A stretch of 64,000 bases of DNA. Source: Allobosea sp. (GTDB lineage Bacteria; Pseudomonadota; Alphaproteobacteria; Rhizobiales; Beijerinckiaceae). The DNA lies in NCBI GenBank assembly GCA_024231975.1, contig JAAEQB010000108.1, forward strand, positions 186,001 to 250,000, read 5' to 3'. The notes below the pieces were generated by a model that did no database searches, was not told where the DNA came from, and saw only the letters and a program-made list of their open reading frames with translations. Position numbers and translations under genes: made by a program. Positions 8,656 through 17,257 of this stretch are shown here, one piece after another. The stretch's first letter is position 1, and every line of letters starts with the position of its first letter.

Positions 8656-9486
8656 ATGGCAGATGCCTCCACCCGATCCCTGACAGCCCTGCGGCAGAGC
8701 CTCGCTCTGGCGGGGCTGGCGCGCGAGCTTGCGCCAGTGGGGCGGGTTGCGTTCGGGACGTCCTCGCTGGATGAGCCGCTGGGGGGAGGGATCGCGCGCG
8801 CTGCCTTGCATGAGGTTTATGCCTCGGCCGGGGCCGACCTTCCTGCCGCCACGGGCTTCGCCGCGGCGCTGGCCCTGCGCGCTGCCGGATCGCGGCCGGT
8901 GCTTTGGGTCCGGCAGGATTTCCTCGACGCCGAAGCCGGACGGCTGCACCCGCCGGGCCTGGCCGAGCTCGGGCTCGATCCCGCGCAGATCCTCTTGGTT
9001 AGGGTCCGCGACGGCGAGGGGGCGCTGCGGGCCGGGGCGGAAGCGGCGCGCTGCGCCGCGCTCGGGGCGACGCTGATCGAGCCCTGGGGTGCGCCGCGCC
9101 AGTTCGACCTGACCGCCAGCCGTCGCCTGGCGCTGGCGGCCGAGACCTCCGGCGTCCTGACCCTGCTGCTGCGGGTGGCCGCACAGCCGGAGCCCAGCGC
9201 AGCCAGCACGCGCTGGCAGGTGCGCGCTCTGCCGTCGCGAGCGCGTGAGGCGGAGGCGCCGGGCGACCCGGCCTTCGGATTACGGCTGCTGCGCCATCGC
9301 GGCGGCCTTGGTGAGCGTGAGTGGCGTGTGGAGTGGAACCGTGACGAACGATGTTTCCGGGACAGGATCGGGAGCGAGGGAGGCAGCAAAAATGGAGCGG
9401 GGGATGCAGCGCCGCTATCTCGCCCTCTGGTTTCCCTATCTGGCGAGCGAGCGCCTGCGCCGGCGGGGCTCCGCCGGGCCGGATGA
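8656..9486 (+). CDS. imuA: ImuA, RecA-like accessory factor of translesion mutagenesis
   Basis: First protein of the ImuA-ImuB-DnaE2 mutasome. The 276 residues form a divergent RecA-like domain: SLDEPLGGGIARAALHEVYA near the N-terminus, a RPVLWVRQDFLD strand, and LARRLALAAETSG-type helices further on. ATG 8656 (MADASTRSL) is chosen because an earlier in-frame ATG at 8629 lies across the LexA box. Its 3' end overlaps imuB by about 95 bases in another frame, which is unusually long for the cassette and suggests a read-through C-terminal tail of low importance. Expression is predicted to rise after DNA damage. Confidence 0.88.
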   Translation: MADASTRSLTALRQSLALAGLARELAPVGRVAFGTSSLDEPLGGGIARAALHEVYASAGADLPAATGFAAALALRAAGSRPVLWVRQDFLDAEAGRLHPPGLAELGLDPAQILLVRVRDGEGALRAGAEAARCAALGATLIEPWGAPRQFDLTASRRLALAAETSGVLTLLLRVAAQPEPSAASTRWQVRALPSRAREAEAPGDPAFGLRLLRHRGGLGEREWRVEWNRDERCFRDRIGSEGGSKNGAGDAAPLSRPLVSLSGERAPAPAGLRRAG

Positions 9487-10942
9487 GCGCCCGCTCGTCC
9501 TGGTCGAGAAGGATCGCGGCGCGCTGCGCCTCGCCGATTGCGACAGGCGTGCCGTCGCGCTCGGCCTGACCCGTGGCCTGACCCTGGCCGATGCTCGCGC
9601 CCGCATCCCCGAGCTGACGGTGGTCGAGGCCGATCCCGCCGCCGACCAGCGCCTGATCGAATGGCTCGCCGCGCTCTGCGATCGCTTCACCCCGCTTGTC
9701 GCGCTCGATCCGCCGCATGGCCTCGTGCTCGACATTACCGGCTGCGCCCATCTCTTCGGCGGCGAGGCCGCACTGCGCCAGCGCGTCGGTCGCAGCATGG
9801 ATCGGCTCGGTCTCACCGTCTTCGCCAGCATCGCCGGCACGCCCGAGGCAGCCCGCGCGCTCTCCCGTTTCAGCCGCTGCGCCATCTCGCTCCCCGGCGA
9901 GGATGAGCAGCGGACGCTGCCGTTATTGGTCTCCGCGCTGGAGGCTTCGGCCGAGACGGTGATCGCCCTGTCGCGCGCCGGACTGAAGACGCTGGGGGAT
10001 CTCGCCGGTCGCCCCTCGCACACGCTCGCCGCCCGCTTCGGCGAGGCGCTGGTCACGAAGCTGCGCCGCATTCTCGGCCATGAGGATGCCCGGATCACGC
10101 CCCTGCGGCCGCCACCCGATTGCGTGGTCGAGCGGCATTTCCCCGATCCGCTGCAGGATACCGACGGGTTGGAGAAGATCGTTGCCCGCCTGCTCGGCGA
10201 AGCCGGGCGCCTGCTCGAGGCGCGCGGCGAGGGCGGGCGCGCCTTCGAGGTCAGCTTCTTCCGCAGCGACGGCGCCGTGCGAAGGCTTCAGCTGGAGACC
10301 GGCCGGCCTTCGCGCGATGCCGGCGCGATCCTGCGGCTCTATCGCGAGCGCATCGACAGTCTGGCCGACCCGCTCGATCCCGGCTTCGGCTATGACGCGA
10401 TCAGGCTTGCCGTCCCGGTCTGCGAACCGCTCGGCACGCCGCAGGCGAGCTTGGACGGGCGCGCCGTCGAGGAGGAAGCGGTGGCCGATCTGGTCGATCG
10501 CCTCGTCGCCCGCTTCGGCCGCGAACGTGTCCTGCGCTTCGTTGCGCAGGACAGCCACCAGCCCGAGCGTGAAGCGGCGCTGGTGCCGGCTGCTACCAGC
10601 AGGGCCGAGGAAACAACTCCTTGGCCCGCTGCCCAGCAGGACGAGCCGCCGGCCCGCCCGCTACAGCTCTTCGAACCGCCGCAGCCGGTCGAGACCCTGG
10701 CCGAGGTGCCTGATGGGCCGCCCTTGCGCTTCCGCTGGCGGCGCGTGTTGCACGAGATCGCCCGGGCCGAGGGGCCGGAGCGGATCGCGCCGGACTGGTG
10801 GCGCGACGGGCCGGGCGAGCACACGCGCGACTATTATCGCGTCGAGGATGCGCAGGGGCGCCGTTTCTGGCTCTTCCGCGCTGGCCTCTATGGCCGCGAA
10901 ACGACCACGCCGCGCTGGTATCTGCACGGGTTGTTCGCATGA
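9392..10942 (+). CDS. imuB: ImuB, inactive Y-family polymerase homologue and clamp-binding hub
   Basis: Y-family polymerase relative that bridges the beta clamp, ImuA and DnaE2. The 516 residues lack the catalytic acids of true Y-family enzymes: the first motif reads RRYLALWFPYLAS with no metal-binding Asp pair, and the second reads LVLDITGCAHLFGG in place of SxDE. A clamp-binding-like QLFEPP lies near the C-terminus, before the ImuB-specific C-terminal region ending WYLHGLFA. ATG 9392 has GAGGGAGG upstream; ATG 9404, with GGAGCGGGGG upstream, is equally plausible. The stop overlaps the dnaE2 start as ATGA. Confidence 0.92.
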   Translation: MERGMQRRYLALWFPYLASERLRRRGSAGPDERPLVLVEKDRGALRLADCDRRAVALGLTRGLTLADARARIPELTVVEADPAADQRLIEWLAALCDRFTPLVALDPPHGLVLDITGCAHLFGGEAALRQRVGRSMDRLGLTVFASIAGTPEAARALSRFSRCAISLPGEDEQRTLPLLVSALEASAETVIALSRAGLKTLGDLAGRPSHTLAARFGEALVTKLRRILGHEDARITPLRPPPDCVVERHFPDPLQDTDGLEKIVARLLGEAGRLLEARGEGGRAFEVSFFRSDGAVRRLQLETGRPSRDAGAILRLYRERIDSLADPLDPGFGYDAIRLAVPVCEPLGTPQASLDGRAVEEEAVADLVDRLVARFGRERVLRFVAQDSHQPEREAALVPAATSRAEETTPWPAAQQDEPPARPLQLFEPPQPVETLAEVPDGPPLRFRWRRVLHEIARAEGPERIAPDWWRDGPGEHTRDYYRVEDAQGRRFWLFRAGLYGRETTTPRWYLHGLFA

Positions 10943-13900
10943 CCAGCTATGCCGAACCCGTCGCTGCGAGCAACTTCTCCTTCCTGCGCGGCGCCTCGCC
11001 GGGGCCGAACCTGGTGATGACGGCGCTGCTGCTGGGCCAGGCCGGTCTCGGCATCGCCGACCGCAACACCGTCGCCGGCGTGGTGCGGGCCTGGAGCGCT
11101 TTGCGCGATCTGCGCGAGGACGGTGTGCTGGCTCCCGAAAAGATCCGCGAGGGCGGCAGCCCCGGCGAATATATCTGGGTCGAGAATCCGGCCTTCGCCG
11201 ATCTGCCCTTCACCTTGCCGCAGCTGCAGGCGATGGCGAAGGCCTTCAAGCTCGCCACCGGCAGCCGCCTCGTCTTCGCCGACGGCACGCCCGACATCGT
11301 CGTCTACCCCGCCAACCGCGCCGGCTGGGGCCGGCTCTGCCGCCTGCTGACCACAGGCAATCTGCGCGGTACCAAGGGCGAGTGCATCCTCAAGCTTGAC
11401 GACCTGCTGAACGATGCCCGCGACCTCCTCTTGATCGTCATGCCGGAGCGCCGGCTCGACGGCCTATCCGATATCCTCACCCGGCTCGATGCTGCCGCGC
11501 CCGGCGCGGTCTGGCTCGCCGCAACCATGTCGCGCCGCGGCGATGATCGCCGCCGCCTCGCCCGGTTGAAGGCGATCGCGGCGCCGACCCGCACGCCGCT
11601 GATCGCGACCAACGACGTGCTCTATGACGCGCCCGAGCAGCGCGACCTGCAGGACCTGCTGACCTGCATCCGCGAGGGCACGACGATCGACAAGGCCGGC
11701 CGCCTGCTCGAAGCCAATGCCGAGCGCCATCTCAAGCCGCCGCAGGAGATGCTCCGGCTTTTCAAGGAGGCGCCGGAGGCGATCGCCGAGACGCAGCATC
11801 TCTTCGGCCGCATCGCGTTCGATCTCGGTGAGTTGAAATACGAGTATCCGGACGAGCCGGTCCCGCCCGGCTGGACGCCGCAAGGCTGGCTGGAGGAACT
11901 GGTGCGCCGGCGCCTGCCGATGCGCTATCCCGATGGCATTCCGGAGAAGGTTCGGAAGCAGGTCGACGACGAGCTCGTCCTGATCGGCAAGCTCGATTAT
12001 GCCCGCTATTTCCTGACCATCCGCCAGATCGTCGAGTTCGCCGAAAGCCGCGGTATCCTCTGCCAGGGGCGAGGCTCGGCTGCCAACTCGGCCGTCTGCT
12101 ACGCGCTCGGCATCACCGCCGTCGATCCGGACGAGCATACCTTGCTCTTCGCCCGCTTCATCTCGGAAGAACGGCGCGAGCCTCCTGATATCGATGTCGA
12201 TTTCGAGCATGAGCGGCGCGAGGAGGTGATCCAGTGGATCTACCAGAAATACGGCCGTCACCGTGCCGGTATCGCCGCAACCGTGATCCATTACCGGCCG
12301 CGCAGCGCCATGCGCGAGGCCGGCAAGGCGCTGGGGCTGACCGAGGACGTCACCGCCCGCCTCGCCTCGACGCAATGGGGCAGCTGGGGCTCGGACATCA
12401 CCCGCAACCAGATCCGCCAGGCCGGGCTCGACCCCGACAATCCGGTGATCGCGCAGGCCGTGCGGTTTGCCGTGCGCCTGCTCGGCTTTCCCCGCCATCT
12501 CTCGCAGCATGTCGGCGGCTTCGTATTGATGCGCGGCCGCCTCGACGAGACCGTGCCGATCGGCAATGCAGCGATGGAGGACCGCACTTTCATCGAATGG
12601 GACCGCGACGACATCGATGCGCTGCGCCTGATGAAGGTCGATGTGCTGGCGCTGGGCATGCTGACCTGCATCCGCAAGGCTTTCGACCTGCTACGCGATA
12701 AGGAAGGCATCGACTTCGGCCTTGCTGACGTCCCGCAGAACGACGTGCCGACCTACGACATGCTCTGCGAGGGCAAGTCGCTCGGCGTCTTCCAGGTCGA
12801 GAGTCGGGCGCAGATCAACATGCTGCCGCGGCTGAGGCCGCGGGAATTCTACGATCTGGTCATCCAGGTCGCGATCGTCCGCCCCGGTCCGATCCAGGGC
12901 AATATGGTCCACCCCTATCTGAAGCGGCGTTCCGGGGTCGAGAAGGTCAGCTACCCCTCGCCGTCGTTACCGCATGATGCGAACGAACTCTATCAGGTTC
13001 TGCATCGAACATTGGGCGTGCCGCTCTTCCAGGAGCAGGCCATGCAGCTTGCGATGACTGCAGCCGAGTTCACCGACCCCGAGGCCAACGGCCTGCGCCG
13101 CGCCATGGCGACCTTCCGCAATGTCGGCACCATCGGCCAATATGAGGCGATGATGGTCGAGCGCATGGTCGAACGCGGCTATGAGCGCGATTTTGCGCAG
13201 CGCTGCTTCGAGCAGATCAAGGGCTTCGGCAGCTATGGCTTCCCCGAGAGCCACGCCGCCTCCTTCGCCAAGCTGGTCTATGTCTCCTCCTGGCTGAAAT
13301 GCCATCACCCGGCGATCTTCGCCGCGGCGCTGCTGAACTCGCAGCCCATGGGCTTCTACGCCCCGGCCCAGATCGTCCGGGAGGCACAGGAGAATGGCGG
13401 CGTCGAGCCGCGGCCGATCGACGTTAATTCCAGCGCCTGGGACAATCTGCTGGAGGAGGTCGGCAGCCCTGAGAGGCCATCGCTGGAGGGTGAGGACGAT
13501 TCCCTTCCCCCCGCTTGCGGTGGGGAAGGGTTAGGGATGGGGGGACGGAAAGCAGGGCTTGACGATTTGTCCATGTCGCGCCGAGCGGAGCTGCCCCCCA
13601 CCCCGGCCCTCCCCACCGCAAGCGGGGGGAGGGAGAAGAAGTGCCTCGCGCTGCGTCTCGGCCTGCGCCAGCTCGACGGCTTCAAGCAGGGCTGGGCGGA
13701 GCGTCTCGCTGGGGCACGCGGCGAAGGCTATCGCGACGTCGAGGAACTCGCCCGCCGCGCCCGCCTGCCAGCGCGCGCCATGCGCCTGCTCGCCGATGCC
13801 GATGCCTTCCGCTCGCTGGGCTTGGATCGGCGCGAGGCGCTCTGGGCGGTGCGTCGCTTGCCGGACGACGAGGCGCTGCCGCTGTTCGAGGCGGCGCAGG

Positions 13901-14460
13901 CGCGCGAGCTCGGCGCGGAACGGGCCATGGCGCTGCCTTCGATGCCGCTCGCCGAGCATGTCGTCGCCGACTACCAGACGGCGCGGCTCTCGTTGAAGGG
14001 CCATCCGATGGGCCTGCTGCGGCCTCTTTTCGCCCGCGAGCGTGTCGCCAGCTGCGCGCAGATCTCGGCGACGCGTGACGGAACCTGGACCAGCGTCGCC
14101 GGCGTCGTGCTTGTGCGGCAGCGTCCCGGCAAGGGCAATGCGATCTTCATCACGCTGGAGGATGAGACCGGCATCACCAATGTCGTGCTCTGGGCCCGCG
14201 ATTTCGAGCGTTTTCGCCGCGAGGTCATGGCGGCGCGGCTGCTGCTGGTCGAGGGCAGGGTGCAGAAGAGCCCCGAGGGCGTGGTCCATCTGATGGCGAA
14301 GCGCGTCGTCGACCGCTCGGCCGAACTGCTCAGCCTCTCCGACACTCATCGCGCCGAGATCGTGCTGACCCGCGCCGATGAGTTCCAGCATCCGCAGATC
14401 CCGCGGGCGCGCCATCCCCGCAATGTCCGGATCCTGCCGAAATCCCGCGATTTCCATTGA
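10939..14460 (+). CDS. dnaE2: Error-prone DNA polymerase DnaE2 (ImuC) with an in-frame repeat insertion
   Basis: Alpha subunit-like C-family polymerase that performs SOS translesion synthesis with ImuA and ImuB. The 1173 residues (family about 1050-1130) contain the PHP domain (from YAEPVAASNFSFLRGAS), the palm active site DIDVDFEHERREEVIQ near residue 417, the helix-hairpin-helix region, and an OB fold near the C-terminus (GVVLVRQRPGKGNAIFITLE). Residues about 850-901 are a Gly/Pro/Ser-rich stretch encoded by a palindromic repeat at 13502-13634 that sits between VNSSAWDNLLE and LALRLGLRQLDGF, where homologues have a short linker. The frame is kept, so the enzyme is probably intact. ATG 10939 overlaps the imuB stop. 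Confidence 0.95.
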   Translation: MTSYAEPVAASNFSFLRGASPGPNLVMTALLLGQAGLGIADRNTVAGVVRAWSALRDLREDGVLAPEKIREGGSPGEYIWVENPAFADLPFTLPQLQAMAKAFKLATGSRLVFADGTPDIVVYPANRAGWGRLCRLLTTGNLRGTKGECILKLDDLLNDARDLLLIVMPERRLDGLSDILTRLDAAAPGAVWLAATMSRRGDDRRRLARLKAIAAPTRTPLIATNDVLYDAPEQRDLQDLLTCIREGTTIDKAGRLLEANAERHLKPPQEMLRLFKEAPEAIAETQHLFGRIAFDLGELKYEYPDEPVPPGWTPQGWLEELVRRRLPMRYPDGIPEKVRKQVDDELVLIGKLDYARYFLTIRQIVEFAESRGILCQGRGSAANSAVCYALGITAVDPDEHTLLFARFISEERREPPDIDVDFEHERREEVIQWIYQKYGRHRAGIAATVIHYRPRSAMREAGKALGLTEDVTARLASTQWGSWGSDITRNQIRQAGLDPDNPVIAQAVRFAVRLLGFPRHLSQHVGGFVLMRGRLDETVPIGNAAMEDRTFIEWDRDDIDALRLMKVDVLALGMLTCIRKAFDLLRDKEGIDFGLADVPQNDVPTYDMLCEGKSLGVFQVESRAQINMLPRLRPREFYDLVIQVAIVRPGPIQGNMVHPYLKRRSGVEKVSYPSPSLPHDANELYQVLHRTLGVPLFQEQAMQLAMTAAEFTDPEANGLRRAMATFRNVGTIGQYEAMMVERMVERGYERDFAQRCFEQIKGFGSYGFPESHAASFAKLVYVSSWLKCHHPAIFAAALLNSQPMGFYAPAQIVREAQENGGVEPRPIDVNSSAWDNLLEEVGSPERPSLEGEDDSLPPACGGEGLGMGGRKAGLDDLSMSRRAELPPTPALPTASGGREKKCLALRLGLRQLDGFKQGWAERLAGARGEGYRDVEELARRARLPARAMRLLADADAFRSLGLDRREALWAVRRLPDDEALPLFEAAQARELGAERAMALPSMPLAEHVVADYQTARLSLKGHPMGLLRPLFARERVASCAQISATRDGTWTSVAGVVLVRQRPGKGNAIFITLEDETGITNVVLWARDFERFRREVMAARLLLVEGRVQKSPEGVVHLMAKRVVDRSAELLSLSDTHRAEIVLTRADEFQHPQIPRARHPRNVRILPKSRDFH
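13502..13634 (+). repeat. REPIN-like palindromic repeat inside dnaE2
   Basis: Two GC-rich hairpins in inverted orientation bound the element. The left one (13502-13530) has arms CCCTTCCCC and GGGGAAGGG around CCGCTTGCGGT. The right one (13606-13634) is its inverse, with CCGCAAGCGG in the middle. Each is followed inward by a G-rich tail reading about GGGATGGGGGG. A second copy lies at 49580-49725. The insertion keeps the dnaE2 frame and is translated as a low-complexity segment. Confidence 0.85.
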
Positions 14461-14570
14461 GATCGGGAATGTCGTGGCCGCTGCGCCGATCGCCCATTCT
14501 TTGAACGCGTTGGCATGACTAGATTGTCGATCGCACTATCGGTTCGACCGCAGGCCCAAGGAGACAGCCC

Positions 14571-14984
14571 ATGGACATCATCCGCGCCGGTACCCGGCCC
14601 TCGGCGAAAGGCCCGGGCGACTGGTTCAGCGGCACCGTCCGCATCGATCCGCTGTTCAATCCGCATGCGCCCGAGCGCGTGCAGGGCGCCAGCGTCACCT
14701 TCGAGCCGGGTGCCCGCACGGCCTGGCACACCCATCCGCTGGGCCAGACGCTGGTCGTCACCGCCGGTTTCGGCCGGGTGCAGCGCTGGGGTGGGCCGGT
14801 CGAGGAGATCAGGCCGGGCGACGTGGTCTGGTTCCCGCCGGGAGAGAAGCACTGGCACGGCGCCGGGCCGGAGACGGCGATGACCCATATCGCCGTGCAG
14901 GAGGCCAAGGACGGCAAGGTCGTCGACTGGCTCGAGAAAGTGACCGATGCCGAATATGACGGCCGCGGCCCGGCGGTGATGTGA
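14571..14984 (+). CDS. Cupin domain protein ((R)-mandelonitrile lyase/carboxymuconolactone-associated type)
   Basis: A 137-residue single-domain cupin. Cupin motif 1 is AWHTHPLGQTLVVTAGFGRVQRW (two His, one Gln at metal-ligand positions) and motif 2 is PGDVVWFPPGEKHWHGA with the last His ligand. This pattern is typical of small Mn-binding cupins annotated as carboxymuconolactone decarboxylase-associated or mandelonitrile lyase-like; the actual reaction is unknown. The start ATG 14571 has AAGGAGA upstream. It stands alone between dnaE2 and the convergent min operon. Confidence 0.85.
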   Translation: MDIIRAGTRPSAKGPGDWFSGTVRIDPLFNPHAPERVQGASVTFEPGARTAWHTHPLGQTLVVTAGFGRVQRWGGPVEEIRPGDVVWFPPGEKHWHGAGPETAMTHIAVQEAKDGKVVDWLEKVTDAEYDGRGPAVM

Positions 14985-14994
14985 GGCCGGCCTG

Positions 14995-15022
14995 AAAAGG
15001 AAAAGGCGGCCCTCAGGCCGCC
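14995..15022 (-). terminator. Rho-independent terminator overlapping the minE stop
   Basis: GGCGGCC (15005-15011) and GGCCGCC (15016-15022) form a 7-bp stem with a 4-nt loop; on the minus strand it is followed by TTTTCCTTTT. The hairpin includes the minE stop codon (15013-15015) and its last codons. Confidence 0.8.
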
Positions 15023-15276
15023 TTCTTGCCCGCGTCGAACGGGATTTCGATGTCGACGGCCAAGGTCGAGACCTGGGCGCCGCGCTCCATGCGGACGTTG
15101 ACCTTGTCGCTGTCGACCTGAACGTGCTTGGCGATCACCTGCAGGATCTCGTCGCGCAGCTTGGTGACGAGGTCGGAGCCGTCGGAGGACAGGCGCTCAT
15201 GCGCGAGCAGGACCTGCAGGCGCTCGCGCGCGGCCGGAGCCGACTGCGGCCGGAAGAAGAGACGACGCAGGTTCAT
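15013..15276 (-). CDS. minE: Cell division topological specificity factor MinE
   Basis: Small activator of the MinD ATPase that drives pole-to-pole oscillation of MinCD. The 87 residues include the N-terminal membrane and MinD-binding segment (LRRLFF, then ARERLQVLLAHER) and a C-terminal dimerization half (EILQVIAKHVQVDSDKVNVRMER). It starts inside the minD stop (4-base overlap) and its own stop lies inside the terminator hairpin. It is the last gene of minCDE. The assignment is secure. Confidence 0.97.
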   Translation of the reverse strand: MNLRRLFFRPQSAPAARERLQVLLAHERLSSDGSDLVTKLRDEILQVIAKHVQVDSDKVNVRMERGAQVSTLAVDIEIPFDAGKKAA

Positions 15277-16088
15277 GCCGCTTTCCTTCCGAAGAACTTG
15301 CCGAAGAAGCCGCGCTTCTCGCCAGGGATGGTGACGGGGAGGCTCTCGCCCTTGAGCCGGCGCACCGCGTCGAAATAGGCGATCGCCGGGGCGCTGCGCT
15401 CATCCGCCAGGGTGACCGGCGAGCCGATATTGGAGGCGCGCAGCACGTCCATGCTCTCGGGAATGATGCCGAGCAGCGGGATCGACAGGATCTCAAGGAC
15501 GTCGTCGACCTTGAGCATGTCGCCGCGCTCGGCCCGGGCGGGGTCATAGCGGGTGAGCAGCAGGTGCTTCTCCATGCGCTCGCCGGCCTCGGCCTTCACC
15601 GTCTTGGAATCGAGCAGGCCGATGATGCGGTCGGAATCGCGCACCGAGGAGACTTCCGGATTGGTCACGACGATCGCAATGTCGGCATGGCGCATGGCGA
15701 GCGTGGCGCCACGCTCGATGCCCGCCGGGCTGTCGCAGATCACCCAGTCGAAATGGGTCCTGAGTGCGCCGACGACCTTTTCGACGCCCTCGGCGGTGAG
15801 GTTGTCCTTGTCGCGCGTCTGCGAGGCCGGCAGCAGATAGAGCGACTCCAGCCGTTTGTCGCGGATCAGAGCCTGGGTCAGCTTGGCCTCGCCCTGGATG
15901 ACGTTGACGAGGTCGTAGACCACGCGGCGCTCGGCGCCCATGACGAGGTCGAGATTGCGCAGGCCGACGTCGAAGTCGACGACCACGACCTTGTCGCCGT
16001 TCTGCGCCAGGGCTGCGCCGAGGGCGGCGGAGGAGGTCGTCTTGCCGACGCCGCCCTTGCCCGATGTGACCACGATGACCTTGCCCAT
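15273..16088 (-). CDS. minD: Septum site-determining ATPase MinD
   Basis: Membrane-associated ParA/MinD-type ATPase that recruits MinC and MinE. The 271 residues start with VIVVTSGKGGVGKTTSSAAL, the deviant Walker A with Lys11 and Lys16. The switch region has VVVDFDVGLRNLD and CDSPAGIE, and the C-terminus ends in an amphipathic membrane-targeting helix (KRGFFGKFFGRKAA). It follows minC by 48 bases and overlaps minE by 4 bases. The assignment is secure. Confidence 0.98.
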   Translation of the reverse strand: MGKVIVVTSGKGGVGKTTSSAALGAALAQNGDKVVVVDFDVGLRNLDLVMGAERRVVYDLVNVIQGEAKLTQALIRDKRLESLYLLPASQTRDKDNLTAEGVEKVVGALRTHFDWVICDSPAGIERGATLAMRHADIAIVVTNPEVSSVRDSDRIIGLLDSKTVKAEAGERMEKHLLLTRYDPARAERGDMLKVDDVLEILSIPLLGIIPESMDVLRASNIGSPVTLADERSAPAIAYFDAVRRLKGESLPVTIPGEKRGFFGKFFGRKAA

Positions 16089-16136
16089 TGACCTCTCCTA
16101 GTTCCTGGGGACGCGCCGTCTGTCGATTTGGAGGCT

Positions 16137-16892
16137 TTAAGCCATTGATCCGGCGGTGAAGGTCTCGCCTTCCAGCCAGAATTGCGCGGGCTTGCCGCGC
16201 AGGCCGGGCTCGAGCTCCTCGGCCGTCTTGTAGAAGCCGTCGATGGCGACCATCTCGGCCTCGAGCTTGCGGCAGAAGATGCGCGCGGTGCCATTGCCGA
16301 GCGTGCCGGCCATCGCCCGGCCGCGCAGCGTGCCGTAGATATGGATCGAGCCGCCGGCGATGACCTCGGCGCCGGAGGCGACCGAGCCGAGGATGGTGAT
16401 GTCACCCTCGGTGAAGATGGATTGCCCGGAGCGCACCGGCTGGGTGACGACGATCGAGGTCGGTGCACCGGTGGTGGGCAGCGGCGCGGCCGGCATCTCC
16501 GCCGCGCTCTCGACGGGGGCGGGGGCCGCAGCAGGGGGCTCGCTGGCCGGTGCGGCCGCAGGCTCCTCGATGTCGCCGGTCGCCTTGCCGCCCGACATGG
16601 CCGGCGGCAGGTCGGCCCCGAGCATGGAGGGACGGGCGCCCTCGATCCCCATGATCCGGACATTGCGGGTGCCGAGCTTGCCGACGAGGTCGCGCAATTG
16701 GGCGCGGTCGATCTCCAGCCCTTCGACGTCCAGCACCACCGGCCGCCGCAGGAAGAAGCCGGCGGAGCGGCCGGCGAGATCGTCGAGCCGCACAAGCCAG
16801 TCCTCGAAGGGCAGCTCGGGTGTCAGCGTCAACGCGAGATAGGAGCGCCCCTTGAGGCGGATCGGCCGGGGTTGGGTTAACACGGCGGTCAT
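16137..16892 (-). CDS. minC: Septum formation inhibitor MinC
   Basis: Inhibitor of FtsZ assembly positioned by MinD. The 251 residues hold an N-terminal FtsZ-inhibiting domain (LALTLTPELPFEDWLVRLDD), a long Pro/Ala-rich linker around residues 115-150, and a C-terminal right-handed beta-helix domain with VIAGGSIHIYGTLRGRAMAG and GNGTARIFCRKLEAE, which binds MinD. It is the first gene of minCDE. ATG 16892 is the first in frame. A near-consensus CtrA site lies at 16934-16948, just upstream. Confidence 0.96.
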   Translation of the reverse strand: MTAVLTQPRPIRLKGRSYLALTLTPELPFEDWLVRLDDLAGRSAGFFLRRPVVLDVEGLEIDRAQLRDLVGKLGTRNVRIMGIEGARPSMLGADLPPAMSGGKATGDIEEPAAAPASEPPAAAPAPVESAAEMPAAPLPTTGAPTSIVVTQPVRSGQSIFTEGDITILGSVASGAEVIAGGSIHIYGTLRGRAMAGTLGNGTARIFCRKLEAEMVAIDGFYKTAEELEPGLRGKPAQFWLEGETFTAGSMA

Positions 16893-17218
16893 CTTGGTAA
16901 ATTTTCGGTTCCCCAGATGTAGGAATCGAATGGTTAACGAGCGGTAAATCCTTGGTGCGCTTTCCGGGGAAAAGCCGGGCGGGATCCTGGGCGCCGAAAA
17001 AGAAAACTGTTGTTGATCAATAGGATGGATTGCGCTGTGTCATAGGCGCAGCGGCGAGGGAGTTCACGTGATCAGGTGGCGCAGGTTCAGTCTTAGCAAG
17101 ACGTGGGAGGCGCAAGCACCGACGGCTTCCGCGCGTTCGGGCGGGCCGATATCCCCTGCGAACACTGCGTCGTCGGTAGCTGATCTGCGGCGTCGGAGGG
17201 CGGCCGCGTGCCGGAAAC
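16893..17218. other. Non-coding interval with the minC promoter region
   Basis: This 326-base interval separates minC from the end of the opine-type operon. The part next to minC is AT-rich for this genome and contains TTAA-N7-TAAA at 16934-16948, one base from the CtrA consensus, and TTGATCAA near 17013. An open frame across 17068-17283 gives an Arg/Ala-rich peptide with no family features and is not called. I see nothing else in it. Confidence 0.6.
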
Positions 17219-17252
17219 GGCGCTGGCCGAATCGCCTGATTCGACCAGCGCC
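17219..17252 (-). terminator. Hairpin at the end of the opine-type operon
   Basis: GGCGCTGG...GAATC and GATTC...CCAGCGCC form a stem of about 15 bp with one mismatch and a GCCT loop, six bases past the stop at 17258. The T-run after it on the minus strand is short (GTTTCC), so it is a strong hairpin but an imperfect intrinsic terminator. Confidence 0.65.
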
Positions 17253-17257
17253 TCGGC

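Noticed and set aside
13441..13640. Frameshift or pseudogene in dnaE2
   Set aside because: The inserted segment keeps the frame and conserved blocks continue on both sides without a stop, so the gene is called intact.
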